Below are positions 1 to 6,110 of a stretch of 7,357 nucleotides of DNA, piece after piece. The stretch lies in assembly GCA_034434335.1 (NCBI GenBank), contig DAOTZS010000261.1, positions 1-7,357 on the forward strand, read 5' to 3'. The notes under the pieces are model-generated. The model saw only the letters and a program-made list of their open reading frames with translations. It did not search any database and was not told where the DNA came from. A program made the translations under genes and the position numbers. Numbering within the stretch: position 1 is the stretch's first letter; every line of letters starts with the position of its first letter. Source of the DNA: DAOTZS01 sp034434335. Lineage in GTDB: Bacteria > Chloroflexota > Anaerolineae > CG2-30-64-16.

Positions 1-316
1 TGGCTGTTTACCTCCCTCCTTAGAGAAGCAGCAGGACCGTCCTGGGCTTGGACCCGCGCCAGGACTGGTTCTGAACGAAAGCGGCTCTCGGATGGGCTCT
101 AGGGAACGGACTGCTGGAGGAGATCAATAACAAGAGACAAAGGAGCTCATCCCCTTCTGTCTTTCGGCTCCGGCCATTGCTCATTCGTCGTTGGTTGTGG
201 GACCGGCAGCGGGCTCTGCTACCGCGTGGTCCCTATTATACGCCGCCTGGCAGCTCAGTCAACTCGCGTGGCGACGCCACGTCGTTGGCTGGAGGCAAGC
301 CTCCGGGCCTGGGATT
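1..316 (+). other. Non-coding region upstream of glnS with a long stem and a T-box-like hairpin
   Basis: No convincing gene lies here; the frames open at the left edge stop by about position 130 and have no protein-like composition. What is visible is RNA-like structure. CAGCAG (29-34) pairs with CTGCTG (111-116), continued by ACCGTCC (36-42) against GGAACGG (103-109), and CTCC (16-19) with GGAG (119-122) below an asymmetric internal loop. GGAGC and GGCTCC near 144-170 can form a second stem. GGGACC (199-204) pairs with GGTCCC (228-233), enclosing GCGG/CCGC and the string TGCTACCGCG (217-226), which resembles the T-box core TGGNACCGCG. Stem, linker, stem and antiterminator-like hairpin in this order upstream of an aminoacyl-tRNA synthetase is T-box architecture. 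However, the core has C where a G should pair with the tRNA end, I find no Gln specifier codon (CAG or CAA) in a clear loop, and the best promoter lies downstream of it. Two small hairpins follow, around 263-278 and 292-305. Confidence 0.3.
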
Positions 317-345
317 TTGGCGACAGAGTAAGCTCATGCTAGAAT
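317..345 (+). promoter_or_regulatory. Sigma70-type promoter for glnS
   Basis: A -35 box TTGGCG (317-322) is followed by exactly 17 bases and a -10 box TAGAAT (340-345) carrying the extended -10 dinucleotide (TGC just before it). Transcription would start near 352, giving a leader of about 60 nt before the glnS ATG. Agreement is 4/6 at -35 and 5/6 at -10 with optimal spacing. A promoter here would leave the structured region at 1-233 outside the glnS transcript unless a second promoter lies further upstream. Confidence 0.6.
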
Positions 346-411
346 GTGAAATAGTTCGACCGCAGCATTGTCAAGATGGTTACAACGGGCCTTTGAAAGG
401 GAGCAAGTGTT

Positions 412-2109
412 ATGCCCACTACGGAAGCACCAACTGACTTCATCCGCGAGATCATCGAAGAAGACCTGAAGGCAGGCAGGTTCGGCGGCCGGGTTCACAC
501 GCGCTTCCCGCCAGAGCCGAACGGCTATCTGCACATTGGCCACGCCAAATCTATCTGGCTGAACTACGGCATTGCCCTCCAGTATGGCGGCAAGTTCAAC
601 TTGCGCTTTGACGACACGAATCCGACCAAGGAACAACAGGAGTATGTGGATTCCATCATCGAGGATGTGCGCTGGCTGGGAGCTGATTGGGAAGACCGGC
701 TGTTTTACGCCTCGGACTACTTTGATCAGCTCTATGAATGGGCTGTGGAGTTGATCAAGAAGGGCAAGGCCTACGTCTGCGATCTGAGTGCTGAGGAGGT
801 GCGGGAATACCGCGGTACACTGACCGAGCCAGGCCGGGAGAGCCCCTACCGCAACCGTTCGGTCGAGGAGAACCTTGAGCTGTTCGAGCGGATGCGCCGG
901 GGCGAGTTCCCCGACGGCTCGCGGACGTTACGGGCCAAGATAGACATGGCCTCGCCTAACCTCAACCTGCGCGACCCGATCATGTACCGCATCCTGCATG
1001 CCACGCATCATCGCACCGGCGATAAGTGGTGCATCTACCCCACCTACGATTGGGCTCACGGCCAGTGCGATTCGATCGAGGGGATCACTCATTCTATCTG
1101 CACGCTGGAGTTCGAGGATCATCGGCCCCTGTATGATTGGTTCCTTGATGCCCTGGGGATCTACCATCCCCGTCAGATCGAGTTTGCCCGCCTCAACCTG
1201 ACTTACACGGTGTTGAGCAAACGCAAGCTGAACGAGCTGGTCAAGGGTGGCTACGTGGCCGGCTGGGACGACCCACGTATGCCCACCATCTCGGGGCTGC
1301 GCCGCCGCGGCTATACCCCCGAGGCAATCCGTAACTTCTGTGAGCGGATTGGGGTGGCGAAAGCGAACACGACGGTGGATATCAGCTTGCTCGAACATTG
1401 TGTGCGCGAGGACCTCAATAAGCGTGCCCCGCGGGTCATGGCAGTCCTGCGGCCATTGCGGGTGGTGATCGAGAACTATCCTGAAGATCAGGTGGAGTGG
1501 GTGGAGGCTATCAACAATCCCGAAGACGAAAGCATGGGTACCAGGTTGCTTCCGTTTTCGCGTGTGCTGTACATCGAGCAGGATGACTACCGCGAGAATC
1601 CCCCCAAGGGATGGTTCCGCCTGGGCCCCGGCCGTGAGGTGCGTCTGAAGCACGCCTACTACATCACCTGCCGGGAGGCGGTCAAGGATGCTAACGGCCA
1701 GGTGGTAGAGCTACGTTGCACCTATGATCCCGCCTCGCGCGGGGGGTCCACGCCCGATGGCCGTATTGTGCGCGGCACCCTCCATTGGGTCTCGGCGGCC
1801 CATGCCCTGGACGCGGAGGTGCGTCTTTACGATTATCTCTTCCTGAAGCCCGATCCCGATGATGTGCCGCCAGGAGCCGATTACAAGGCGAACCTGAACC
1901 CTAAGTCCCTGGAAGTGCTGACCGGCTGCAAGGTTGAGCCGAGCCTGGCTGGCGCCGCTGTGGGAAGTCGCTATCAGTTCCTGCGCCAGGGCTACTTCTG
2001 CGTGGACCCCGATACACGGGCGGGGAAACTGGTATTCAACCGCACTGTTGGCCTGCGTGACACATGGGCCAAGATCGAGAAAGCCCAAAAGCAGAGCGAA
2101 GAAGCATAA
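412..2109 (+). CDS. glnS: Glutaminyl-tRNA synthetase (GlnRS), class I
   Basis: Charges tRNA-Gln with glutamine using ATP; cytosolic. The 565-residue protein is close to the usual length (E. coli about 554) and is collinear with the E. coli enzyme as I remember it. The class I HIGH motif is at residues 41-44 within PPEPNGYLHIGH, and the KMSKS-type loop is VLSKRK at 267-272, the form typical of GlnRS. Other family blocks are RFDDTNP (65-71), the CIYP/YDWAHG segment (207-217) of the catalytic core, GWDDPRMPT (284-292), and near the C-terminus the anticodon-binding beta-barrel with NRTVGLRDTWAK. The features favour GlnRS over the related GluRS. The start at ATG 412 is supported by AGGGAG (398-403) 8 nt upstream and by N-terminal agreement with the family (TDFIREII). 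A promoter is at 317-345 and a terminator-like hairpin follows. The matching tRNA-Gln(CUG) lies about 2 kb downstream on the opposite strand. No frameshift or missing motif is seen. Confidence 0.97.
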   Translation: MPTTEAPTDFIREIIEEDLKAGRFGGRVHTRFPPEPNGYLHIGHAKSIWLNYGIALQYGGKFNLRFDDTNPTKEQQEYVDSIIEDVRWLGADWEDRLFYASDYFDQLYEWAVELIKKGKAYVCDLSAEEVREYRGTLTEPGRESPYRNRSVEENLELFERMRRGEFPDGSRTLRAKIDMASPNLNLRDPIMYRILHATHHRTGDKWCIYPTYDWAHGQCDSIEGITHSICTLEFEDHRPLYDWFLDALGIYHPRQIEFARLNLTYTVLSKRKLNELVKGGYVAGWDDPRMPTISGLRRRGYTPEAIRNFCERIGVAKANTTVDISLLEHCVREDLNKRAPRVMAVLRPLRVVIENYPEDQVEWVEAINNPEDESMGTRLLPFSRVLYIEQDDYRENPPKGWFRLGPGREVRLKHAYYITCREAVKDANGQVVELRCTYDPASRGGSTPDGRIVRGTLHWVSAAHALDAEVRLYDYLFLKPDPDDVPPGADYKANLNPKSLEVLTGCKVEPSLAGAAVGSRYQFLRQGYFCVDPDTRAGKLVFNRTVGLRDTWAKIEKAQKQSEEA

Positions 2110-2133
2110 TATTCATTCCATAACTATTCAGGC

Positions 2134-2155
2134 GGTGACCGGAAGTCACCCTTTT
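2134..2155 (+). terminator. Likely intrinsic terminator of glnS
   Basis: GGTGAC (2134-2139) pairs with GTCACC (2145-2150) around a 5-nt loop, followed by CTTTT. It sits 25 nt after the glnS stop. The T-run is short, so termination may be partial or assisted by the hairpins that follow. Confidence 0.5.
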
Positions 2156-2171
2156 GGGGCCTGCGGCCAAT

Positions 2172-2279
2172 AGTCGGCCTTCGCCGACTTCTCTGGTCAT
2201 GCACACATGAAAGGTGTCGGGCGGAGGCCGACACCCCCTCGGGCCGAGCCCTTCGGGGCGAGGGCTGGCACGAAGTGCC
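2172..2279. repeat. Cluster of REP-like hairpins between glnS and bfr
   Basis: Four hairpins follow one another with no coding sequence. Hairpin 1: AGTCGGC (2172-2178) with GCCGACT (2183-2189), loop CTTC. Hairpin 2: GGTGTCGG (2213-2220) with CCGACACC (2228-2235), loop of 7. Hairpin 3: AGCCC-TCG (2247-2255, one bulged T) with CGA-GGGCT (2259-2266). Hairpin 4: GGCAC (2267-2271) with GTGCC (2275-2279), loop GAA. The core of hairpin 2 and the reverse complement of hairpin 1 match apart from one gap and one base, while the base pair just outside the shared GTCGG/CCGAC stem is A-T in one and T-A in the other, so they look like two inverted copies of one element. Such hairpins often stabilise or end transcripts, but no function is shown here. 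Confidence 0.6.
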
Positions 2280-2331
2280 CAGGGAGGGCGATTTCAATCG
2301 TCCTGAATAGTTACTTTATCCCTACACTTGT

Positions 2332-2336
2332 GGAGG
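2332..2336 (+). promoter_or_regulatory. Strong Shine-Dalgarno that fixes the bfr start
   Basis: GGAGG lies 5 nt before the ATG at 2342. The same reading frame stays open back to 2207, but that extension runs through the hairpin cluster and has no family similarity, so this site decides the start. I see no convincing -35/-10 pair or iron-regulator box between the hairpins and this site. Confidence 0.85.
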
Positions 2337-2341
2337 AAACC

Positions 2342-2809
2342 ATGAAAGGCCACGAAAAGATCATCGAAACCCTGAACCATCTGCTTGCGGATGAGCTCGG
2401 CGCCATCAATCAGTATATGGTGCATTCGGAGATGTGCGCCAACTGGGGGTATGAGCGCCTGCACGAGGCGGTGGAGCAACGGGCGATCGCCGAGATGAAG
2501 CACGCCGAGAAACTGATTGCCCGTATTATCTTCCTGGAAGGGAAACCGATCGTCACCAATCTCAGCCCGATCCATATCGGGGCGGATGTCGAGGCTCAGC
2601 TCAGAAACGATCTGGGGGCCGAACTGGGAGCGGTGAAGGCATACAACGAAGGGGTGCGCCAGGCTGTTGAGCTGGGAGACAATGGAACGCGTGCCCTCCT
2701 GGAGTCCATCCTGGGGGAAGAAGAAGAGCACACAGACTGGATAGAAGCCCAGCTTGACCAGATAGCCCAGATGGGCATCCAGAACTACCTGGTGGAGCAG
2801 GTGGACTGA
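2342..2809 (+). CDS. bfr: Bacterioferritin (haem-containing iron-storage ferritin)
   Basis: Forms a 24-subunit shell that oxidises Fe(II) and stores it as a ferric mineral in the cytoplasm. The 155-residue product is near the E. coli Bfr length (158) and opens with the family N-terminus MKGHEKII. All six di-iron ferroxidase ligands fall at their canonical numbers: E18, E51, H54, E94, E127 and H130, with the conserved Y25. M52, the haem-ligating methionine, is present, so this is a haem-type Bfr rather than a plain ferritin, Dps or rubrerythrin. The C-terminus (MGIQNYL) is also typical. The ATG is chosen over an upstream in-frame extension because of GGAGG 5 nt before it. The gene appears monocistronic: hairpins precede it and a long stem begins at its stop codon. 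No bacterioferritin-associated ferredoxin gene is adjacent. The iron role is inferred from the family. Confidence 0.97.
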   Translation: MKGHEKIIETLNHLLADELGAINQYMVHSEMCANWGYERLHEAVEQRAIAEMKHAEKLIARIIFLEGKPIVTNLSPIHIGADVEAQLRNDLGAELGAVKAYNEGVRQAVELGDNGTRALLESILGEEEEHTDWIEAQLDQIAQMGIQNYLVEQVD

Positions 2810-2852
2810 AAGGAGAGGGCGATGTACGAATCAGTGCATCGCCCTCTCCTTT
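2809..2852. terminator. Bidirectional terminator between bfr and the MFS gene
   Basis: An almost perfect inverted repeat pairs 2809-2827 with 2834-2852 (19 pairs, one G-T wobble) around a 6-nt loop (GAATCA). It starts at the last base of the bfr TGA and ends 15 nt before the stop codon of the MFS gene coming from the other side. T-runs are short on both strands (TTT), but the long, GC-rich stem between two converging genes fits a shared terminator. Confidence 0.8.
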
Positions 2853-2867
2853 GCTCCTGGCTGTTTT

Positions 2868-4034
2868 TCACTCCCCGCCCGCGACTGCCGGCACCGATGC
2901 GACCCGCATCCGCTGTGCCAGTATAAGCCCGCCTAACACGATCCCCACCCCAAACAGGAAGGGCGCCCGCGCGCCGAACAGCTCCCACACCGTCCCGCCG
3001 ATCAGCGGCACGGTGATGGCCGCGATGTGCTGGATGGCCTGCTCGGTGGACAGGTTGCTGGTGATCTCTTCCCGCGTCACGGCGATCTTTTGGAAGTAGG
3101 TGCTCAGCGCTACGTTGAAACCGAAGAAGATGTTGTCCAGGATGAACAGCCCAAACAGTACCGGCAGGGCCGTAATGTACGCGTAGCCCAGGAAGATCAG
3201 CGCCAGCGAACTGAAGGTAATAGTCATCGCGGTCCGCTCGCCCAGCCGGCCCACCCATTGCCCGGTCAGCCGCAGCGTGAATACGTTGATGATGCTGTTG
3301 ACCAGGAAGAGCAGCGCGGTCGTCTGGATGGGCACATGATGCTCGCGCACCAGCAGGAACACGGCAAAGGTGGTGAAGATGTGACGCCGGCTGCCCAGCA
3401 GGAAAGAGAGGGTGTAGTAAAGCCAATAGCGTCGGCGCAACCGCACGCGGCGACCGGTCGGCAAGCAACCCTGCGGCCCCCGGAACAGCAACAGGAGCAG
3501 GCCACCTGCGATGACCAGGGCAACTACCCCGGTAAACATGGCCCGGTAGCTGGCCCACGCGGCCAGCAAGAGCACCAGGCCGGTACCCGCCACCGAGGCC
3601 AGCGACCCCAGGCTGCCCAGGTTCCCCAGCGTCTTGGGCGTGTCCTCCTGCTTCATGGCCATCAGCACCACTGCGTTGCTGCTGGGGTAGAAGAAGTGGA
3701 AGCCGACGCTCATCAACAGTGTGGCGAATACCAGGAATGGCACGCCGGTGGCCTGCCCGCTGAGCACGACGCCAACGCCCATCAGGATGATACTCAGGCT
3801 CATGATGCGCAACTCGGATACGTAGAGCGCCACAAACGCCAGCACAAAGCCCAGCAGCCCTGGTACTTCGCGTACCGCCTGGATCAGCCCCACCGCGGCC
3901 GGCCCCGCGCCCAACTCCTCCACCGCGAAGTTGTTGAACAGCGTCTGCCACACCTGAAAGCCAAAGTTCAGCAGAAAGTTGGAGAGGATGACAAAGACCA
4001 ACAGGCGCCGGTTGTCATGAAAAAGTTCTCTCAT
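2868..4034 (-). CDS. Major facilitator superfamily (MFS) transporter, substrate unknown
   Basis: A 388-residue inner-membrane permease with about twelve hydrophobic segments in the usual 6+6 plan. The halves are joined by an arginine-rich cytoplasmic loop (about residues 185-203). The second half carries a motif A-like loop, GQWVGRLGERTAM (258-270). Conserved-looking stretches include YPSSNAVVLMAM (116-127) and the TSNLSTEQAIQHIAAITVPL block (325-344), the latter resembling MFS proteins annotated only as permeases, so efflux or uptake cannot be decided. The frame is open up to 4244, but that extension would need a TTG start inside the tRNA-Gln gene and is not hydrophobic. ATG 4034 is the only ATG, GTG or TTG I find in frame near the first membrane segment. 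A GGAGGT lies about 15 nt upstream of it, which is far for a ribosome site. The gene is downstream of the tRNA terminator, so it needs its own promoter, which I could not identify. Confidence 0.88.
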   Translation of the reverse strand: MRELFHDNRRLLVFVILSNFLLNFGFQVWQTLFNNFAVEELGAGPAAVGLIQAVREVPGLLGFVLAFVALYVSELRIMSLSIILMGVGVVLSGQATGVPFLVFATLLMSVGFHFFYPSSNAVVLMAMKQEDTPKTLGNLGSLGSLASVAGTGLVLLLAAWASYRAMFTGVVALVIAGGLLLLLFRGPQGCLPTGRRVRLRRRYWLYYTLSFLLGSRRHIFTTFAVFLLVREHHVPIQTTALLFLVNSIINVFTLRLTGQWVGRLGERTAMTITFSSLALIFLGYAYITALPVLFGLFILDNIFFGFNVALSTYFQKIAVTREEITSNLSTEQAIQHIAAITVPLIGGTVWELFGARAPFLFGVGIVLGGLILAQRMRVASVPAVAGGE

Positions 4035-4080
4035 CGCTTTGCCGAGCTCACCTCCGCTCCCGGCCCAGGCCTGCCCCCCG

Positions 4081-4103
4081 CCTGGCGGGACATCCCTGCC
4101 AGG
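4081..4103. repeat. Inverted repeat in the MFS gene leader
   Basis: CCTGGC (4081-4086) pairs with GCCAGG (4098-4103), continued inward by GGGA (4087-4090) with TCCC (4093-4096) across a single bulged T. It lies 46 nt upstream of the MFS start. It could be an operator or an RNA hairpin; the sequence alone does not decide. The rest of 4035-4164 shows nothing else I can name. Confidence 0.4.
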
Positions 4104-4164
4104 GGACGGGGAGATCAGTAAAGGGGTTTTTCTCCGCTCTGACGAGGGGTCACGCGGTAGCCAC

Positions 4165-4214
4165 AAAAAAGTATAGACAGCCAACTGACAGGAATCAGTT
4201 GGCTGTCTATACTT
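4165..4214 (-). terminator. Intrinsic terminator of the tRNA-Gln transcript
   Basis: A perfect 20-bp stem (4169-4188 with 4195-4214) around a 6-nt loop is followed on the minus strand by a run of six T (4170-4165). It begins 4 nt after the tRNA 3' end. Stem length, T-run and position make this a textbook Rho-independent terminator, and it separates the tRNA from the MFS gene. Confidence 0.93.
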
Positions 4215-4218
4215 GAGG

Positions 4219-4289
4219 CTCGGGGACAGGGATTCGAACCCCAACCTTCTGATCCAGAGTCAGACGTTCTGCCATTAAACTATCCCCGA
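4219..4289 (-). tRNA. tRNA-Gln(CUG)
   Basis: Reads codon CAG. It folds as a full cloverleaf: acceptor TCGGGGA/TCCCCGA, D-stem GTTT/GAAC with an AATGGCA loop, anticodon stem TCTGA/TCAGA with 7-nt loop CTCTGGA (anticodon CTG, U33 present), a 4-nt variable loop, and T-arm TGGGG/CCCTG with loop TTCGAAT. The discriminator is G73 and the first pair is U1-A72, both of which are features GlnRS recognises in E. coli tRNA-Gln, as are U35 and G36. CCA is not encoded (GCC, then T), so it must be added by CCA-transferase. Base 37 is G, which is less usual than A for glutamine tRNAs but gives the G36-G37 pair used by the m1G37 methylase TrmD. Its own promoter and terminator flank it. Confidence 0.95.
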
Positions 4290-4301
4290 ACACCGATTGA
4301 T

Positions 4302-4330
4302 ATTATAGCATCCTGGCTCTCATTTGGCAA
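4302..4330 (-). promoter_or_regulatory. Sigma70-type promoter of tRNA-Gln
   Basis: On the minus strand TTGCCA (4330-4325, 5/6 match) is separated by exactly 17 bases from a perfect TATAAT (4307-4302), which also has the extended -10 TGC. Transcription would start near 4295, about 6 nt before the mature tRNA 5' end, so only a short leader needs removal by RNase P. Confidence 0.88.
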
Positions 4331-4378
4331 ATCGGGTCATGCGCGGGATGCACGCACGATTTGTCAGTAAGCCAGAAG

Positions 4379-4400
4379 GCCCGGGCGTCAACGTCCGGGC
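4379..4400. repeat. Hairpin in the spacer upstream of the tRNA promoter
   Basis: GCCCGG (4379-4384) pairs with CCGGGC (4395-4400), with an inner CGT/ACG pairing. It lies between the tRNA-Gln promoter and the end of the PHP gene. It could act as a weak terminator for the PHP gene, whose stop is at 4466, but there is no T-run on the minus strand. Confidence 0.4.
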
Positions 4401-4413
4401 TGAAGAAACCAGC

Positions 4414-4437
4414 TCCACTGCGCTCTGCTACGTGGCT
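4414..4437. repeat. REP-like element, copy 1 (degenerate)
   Basis: Aligned without gaps to the reverse complement of 6030-6053, 20 of 24 bases match, including the hairpin-forming CCAC (4415-4418) and GTGG (4432-4435) and the loop pattern between them. The outer flank seen in the other two copies is poorly kept. It lies just beyond the 3' end of the PHP gene, while the other two copies lie at its 5' end. Confidence 0.5.
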
Positions 4438-4465
4438 CGTCATGAGTATCTTGCCGGTTCTCAGC

Positions 4466-5986
4466 CTATCGGACCTGGTCACGGCTCGGGTCTGGGAGCA
4501 GCCATACGGGGTTGCTAAGAGCTACCAATACGAGGCTTTCAGAGTGTAGCCCTTCGACCTGGGCGCGTATATAGCTGCCGGGATCGGGTAGGGTCCAGGC
4601 CAGGGTGATGTCTTCGGCTTCAATAGGAGCCTGGCCGCGGGTTTCGCCGTCCACCACCAGCCGCAGGTGACATCCTGTGGCCCCTAAAGCCCGGACGTGC
4701 GCCGTCACAGGTTCCCCTGGCCTTACAGCAAGCCGTTCCCCCATCCTGGCCTGACGCCCTCCGGCCTCTGCTTCCAGCTCCACGCGCGGCCCTGTCGGGC
4801 CGTTGCTGACGCAAACCCTTCCCGCGCGCAGCCCGGCCAGGATGCCAGAGACGCTCAGTTCTGGCGCATAGACCCAGGTTGTGGGTTGGCCCACTTCCAG
4901 GTAAGCCTGCCTGCCACTGGTACTGCCCTGGTGCCGGTCGCTGCCGCCAACCGCCACTACCCGGCGGCCGGCCCGCAAGAGCCGTTCCCACAGCGCCAAC
5001 GCCTCGTCGTTGCCCCACTCCCACCGCCCGTTCCACACCTCAAGGCAGTCAAACTCGAAATCGGTCCCCAATTCCCAGGGAGGTCCTCCTGAGCGCGGGT
5101 GGTTGATCGAGAACAGGCCACCGGCCGCACGCACCCCGGCAGCCACCTCCGCCATGAGCGACCTCGAACGCAGGCGGAAGTCGTGCCAACGCCGGCTGCC
5201 CCAGACGTTGGCGTGGCCGTAATAGGTGGTGATCTCCTCAGCCGGGATCAGCAGCAGGTCGTCGCTGCCGACCTCGGCCAGATAGGGCCAGGACGTGACC
5301 GTATTGTGGTCGGTGACGGCTACGAAGTCCAGGCCCTGCGCCCGCGCCGCGGCCGCCAGCTCCTGGAGGCTGCCGGGTGCATCAGAGTGATTAGTGTGGG
5401 TTTGGAGGTCACCTCGGTACCAGCCAGGGCCGGGCCTTAGCACACCCTGCACCCGAGGGCAGAGAAAGCCAGCCTGATCCATGGGCCGGCTCCTCCGCGG
5501 CCTCGTATCCGGCGATACCGGGACATCTTCCTCCGCGGCAAGCGGTACAGCCTCTATCTCCAGCTCGATCTCGCAGCCATCTGGGCGCACCTGGTAAAGG
5601 CCCAAGACCACATGCCAAAGGCCGGCCTGGATAGGCCCAGGCACATAGCCTGGCGTCGTCTCCTCCGGCTGGCCCACTACAAAGAAGCGGCGGTCGCTGC
5701 CGCTCCAGCCCCGGAAGCCGTCCGCGCCGAAACTGACCCCGCGGGGATCCCAGATGCCGATATCAATGACGTTGCCGCTGCCGTCGGTTATGCTGGCGTC
5801 CACGGCGCCGCTGAACTGGTACCGAACCGCCAGCCGCGCCATCCCCTCGGGCACGTCGAAGGGGATCAGCAGGTAGTCACACGTTGCCTGATCCGCACGG
5901 GTGACGTGGGCCACGGCCTGCCAGTATACACGGCCATCGGCATTCCGAAAGGGTTTTGCAGGGGGTAAGGTGGCATATTCCGCCAT
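4466..5986 (-). CDS. PHP-domain metallohydrolase, CehA/McbA-like
   Basis: A 506-residue predicted soluble, metal-dependent hydrolase (phosphoesterase or esterase class); the real substrate is unknown. Residues 1-185 form a beta-rich N-terminal region with CehA-type features (DYLLIPFDVPEG at 37-48). The PHP domain follows: GDLQTHTNHSD (192-202), AVTDHN (223-228), PAEE (248-251), GHANVWG (257-263), INHPRS (294-299) and GGSDRH (347-352). These supply the usual metal ligands D226, H227, E250 or E251, H258, H296, D350 and H352, plus H197. The first motif is QTH instead of HxH, so one expected histidine is glutamine (Q195). The remaining 150 residues are beta-rich. No signal peptide is seen. ATG 5986 has GAGGG 6 nt upstream. 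Opp-type ABC genes end 178 nt upstream on the same strand, so co-transcription is possible, though the spacer holds two hairpin repeats. I see no clear promoter there. Confidence 0.87.
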   Translation of the reverse strand: MAEYATLPPAKPFRNADGRVYWQAVAHVTRADQATCDYLLIPFDVPEGMARLAVRYQFSGAVDASITDGSGNVIDIGIWDPRGVSFGADGFRGWSGSDRRFFVVGQPEETTPGYVPGPIQAGLWHVVLGLYQVRPDGCEIELEIEAVPLAAEEDVPVSPDTRPRRSRPMDQAGFLCPRVQGVLRPGPGWYRGDLQTHTNHSDAPGSLQELAAAARAQGLDFVAVTDHNTVTSWPYLAEVGSDDLLLIPAEEITTYYGHANVWGSRRWHDFRLRSRSLMAEVAAGVRAAGGLFSINHPRSGGPPWELGTDFEFDCLEVWNGRWEWGNDEALALWERLLRAGRRVVAVGGSDRHQGSTSGRQAYLEVGQPTTWVYAPELSVSGILAGLRAGRVCVSNGPTGPRVELEAEAGGRQARMGERLAVRPGEPVTAHVRALGATGCHLRLVVDGETRGQAPIEAEDITLAWTLPDPGSYIRAQVEGLHSESLVLVALSNPVWLLPDPSRDQVR

Positions 5987-6018
5987 GAAAAGCCCTCGCA
6001 GCGGTCAGCAGGGAAAAA

Positions 6019-6055
6019 CGCTCGTAGTAAGCCACGAAGCGGAGCGGAGTGGCGT
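6019..6055. repeat. REP-like element, copy 2
   Basis: A 37-base unit matched at 30 of 37 ungapped positions by the reverse complement of 6111-6147. It begins with CGCTCGTAGT and contains a hairpin GCCAC (6031-6035) with GTGGC (6049-6053) around a GAAGCGGAGCGGA loop. In the inverted copy the second pair of the stem is exchanged on both sides, which argues for selection or copying of a structured element. Confidence 0.72.
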
Positions 6056-6110
6056 TTGAATGGCCCAAAATGCCTTCTGGCAGCCGCAAGTAGTGTAAAG
6101 TGACATCTAG

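Noticed and set aside
217..233. A 17-base string (GCTACCGCGTG plus CCCT) shared at 15/17 with the minus strand just upstream of the MFS gene (about 4147-4163), suggesting a common regulatory element.
   Set aside because: With both strands of a 7-kb window compared, a few 15/17 matches are expected by chance, and the flanks do not align.
1..316. RNase P RNA, tmRNA or SRP RNA in the left spacer.
   Set aside because: I looked for the conserved cores of each and found none.
177..437. An 86-codon plus-strand frame before glnS.
   Set aside because: It starts with a non-ATG codon, overlaps the glnS start in another frame, and its product has no protein-like pattern.
928..1653. A 241-codon minus-strand frame inside glnS, and a 388-codon alternative minus-strand frame over the MFS gene (2785-3951).
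   Set aside because: Both are antisense or alternate-frame shadows of well-supported genes with no recognisable domains or ribosome sites.
2207..2341. A longer bacterioferritin starting at 2207 (45 extra residues).
   Set aside because: The extension covers the hairpin cluster and the real N-terminus is fixed by GGAGG and family length at 2342.
3027..4121. A long plus-strand open frame (364 codons) opposite the MFS gene.
   Set aside because: It is rich in Q, H, G and R, lacks any motif, and mirrors the codon bias of the MFS gene on the other strand.
4035..4244. A longer MFS protein starting at TTG 4244.
   Set aside because: The extension runs through the tRNA-Gln gene and its terminator and is not hydrophobic or family-like; ATG 4034 is preferred.
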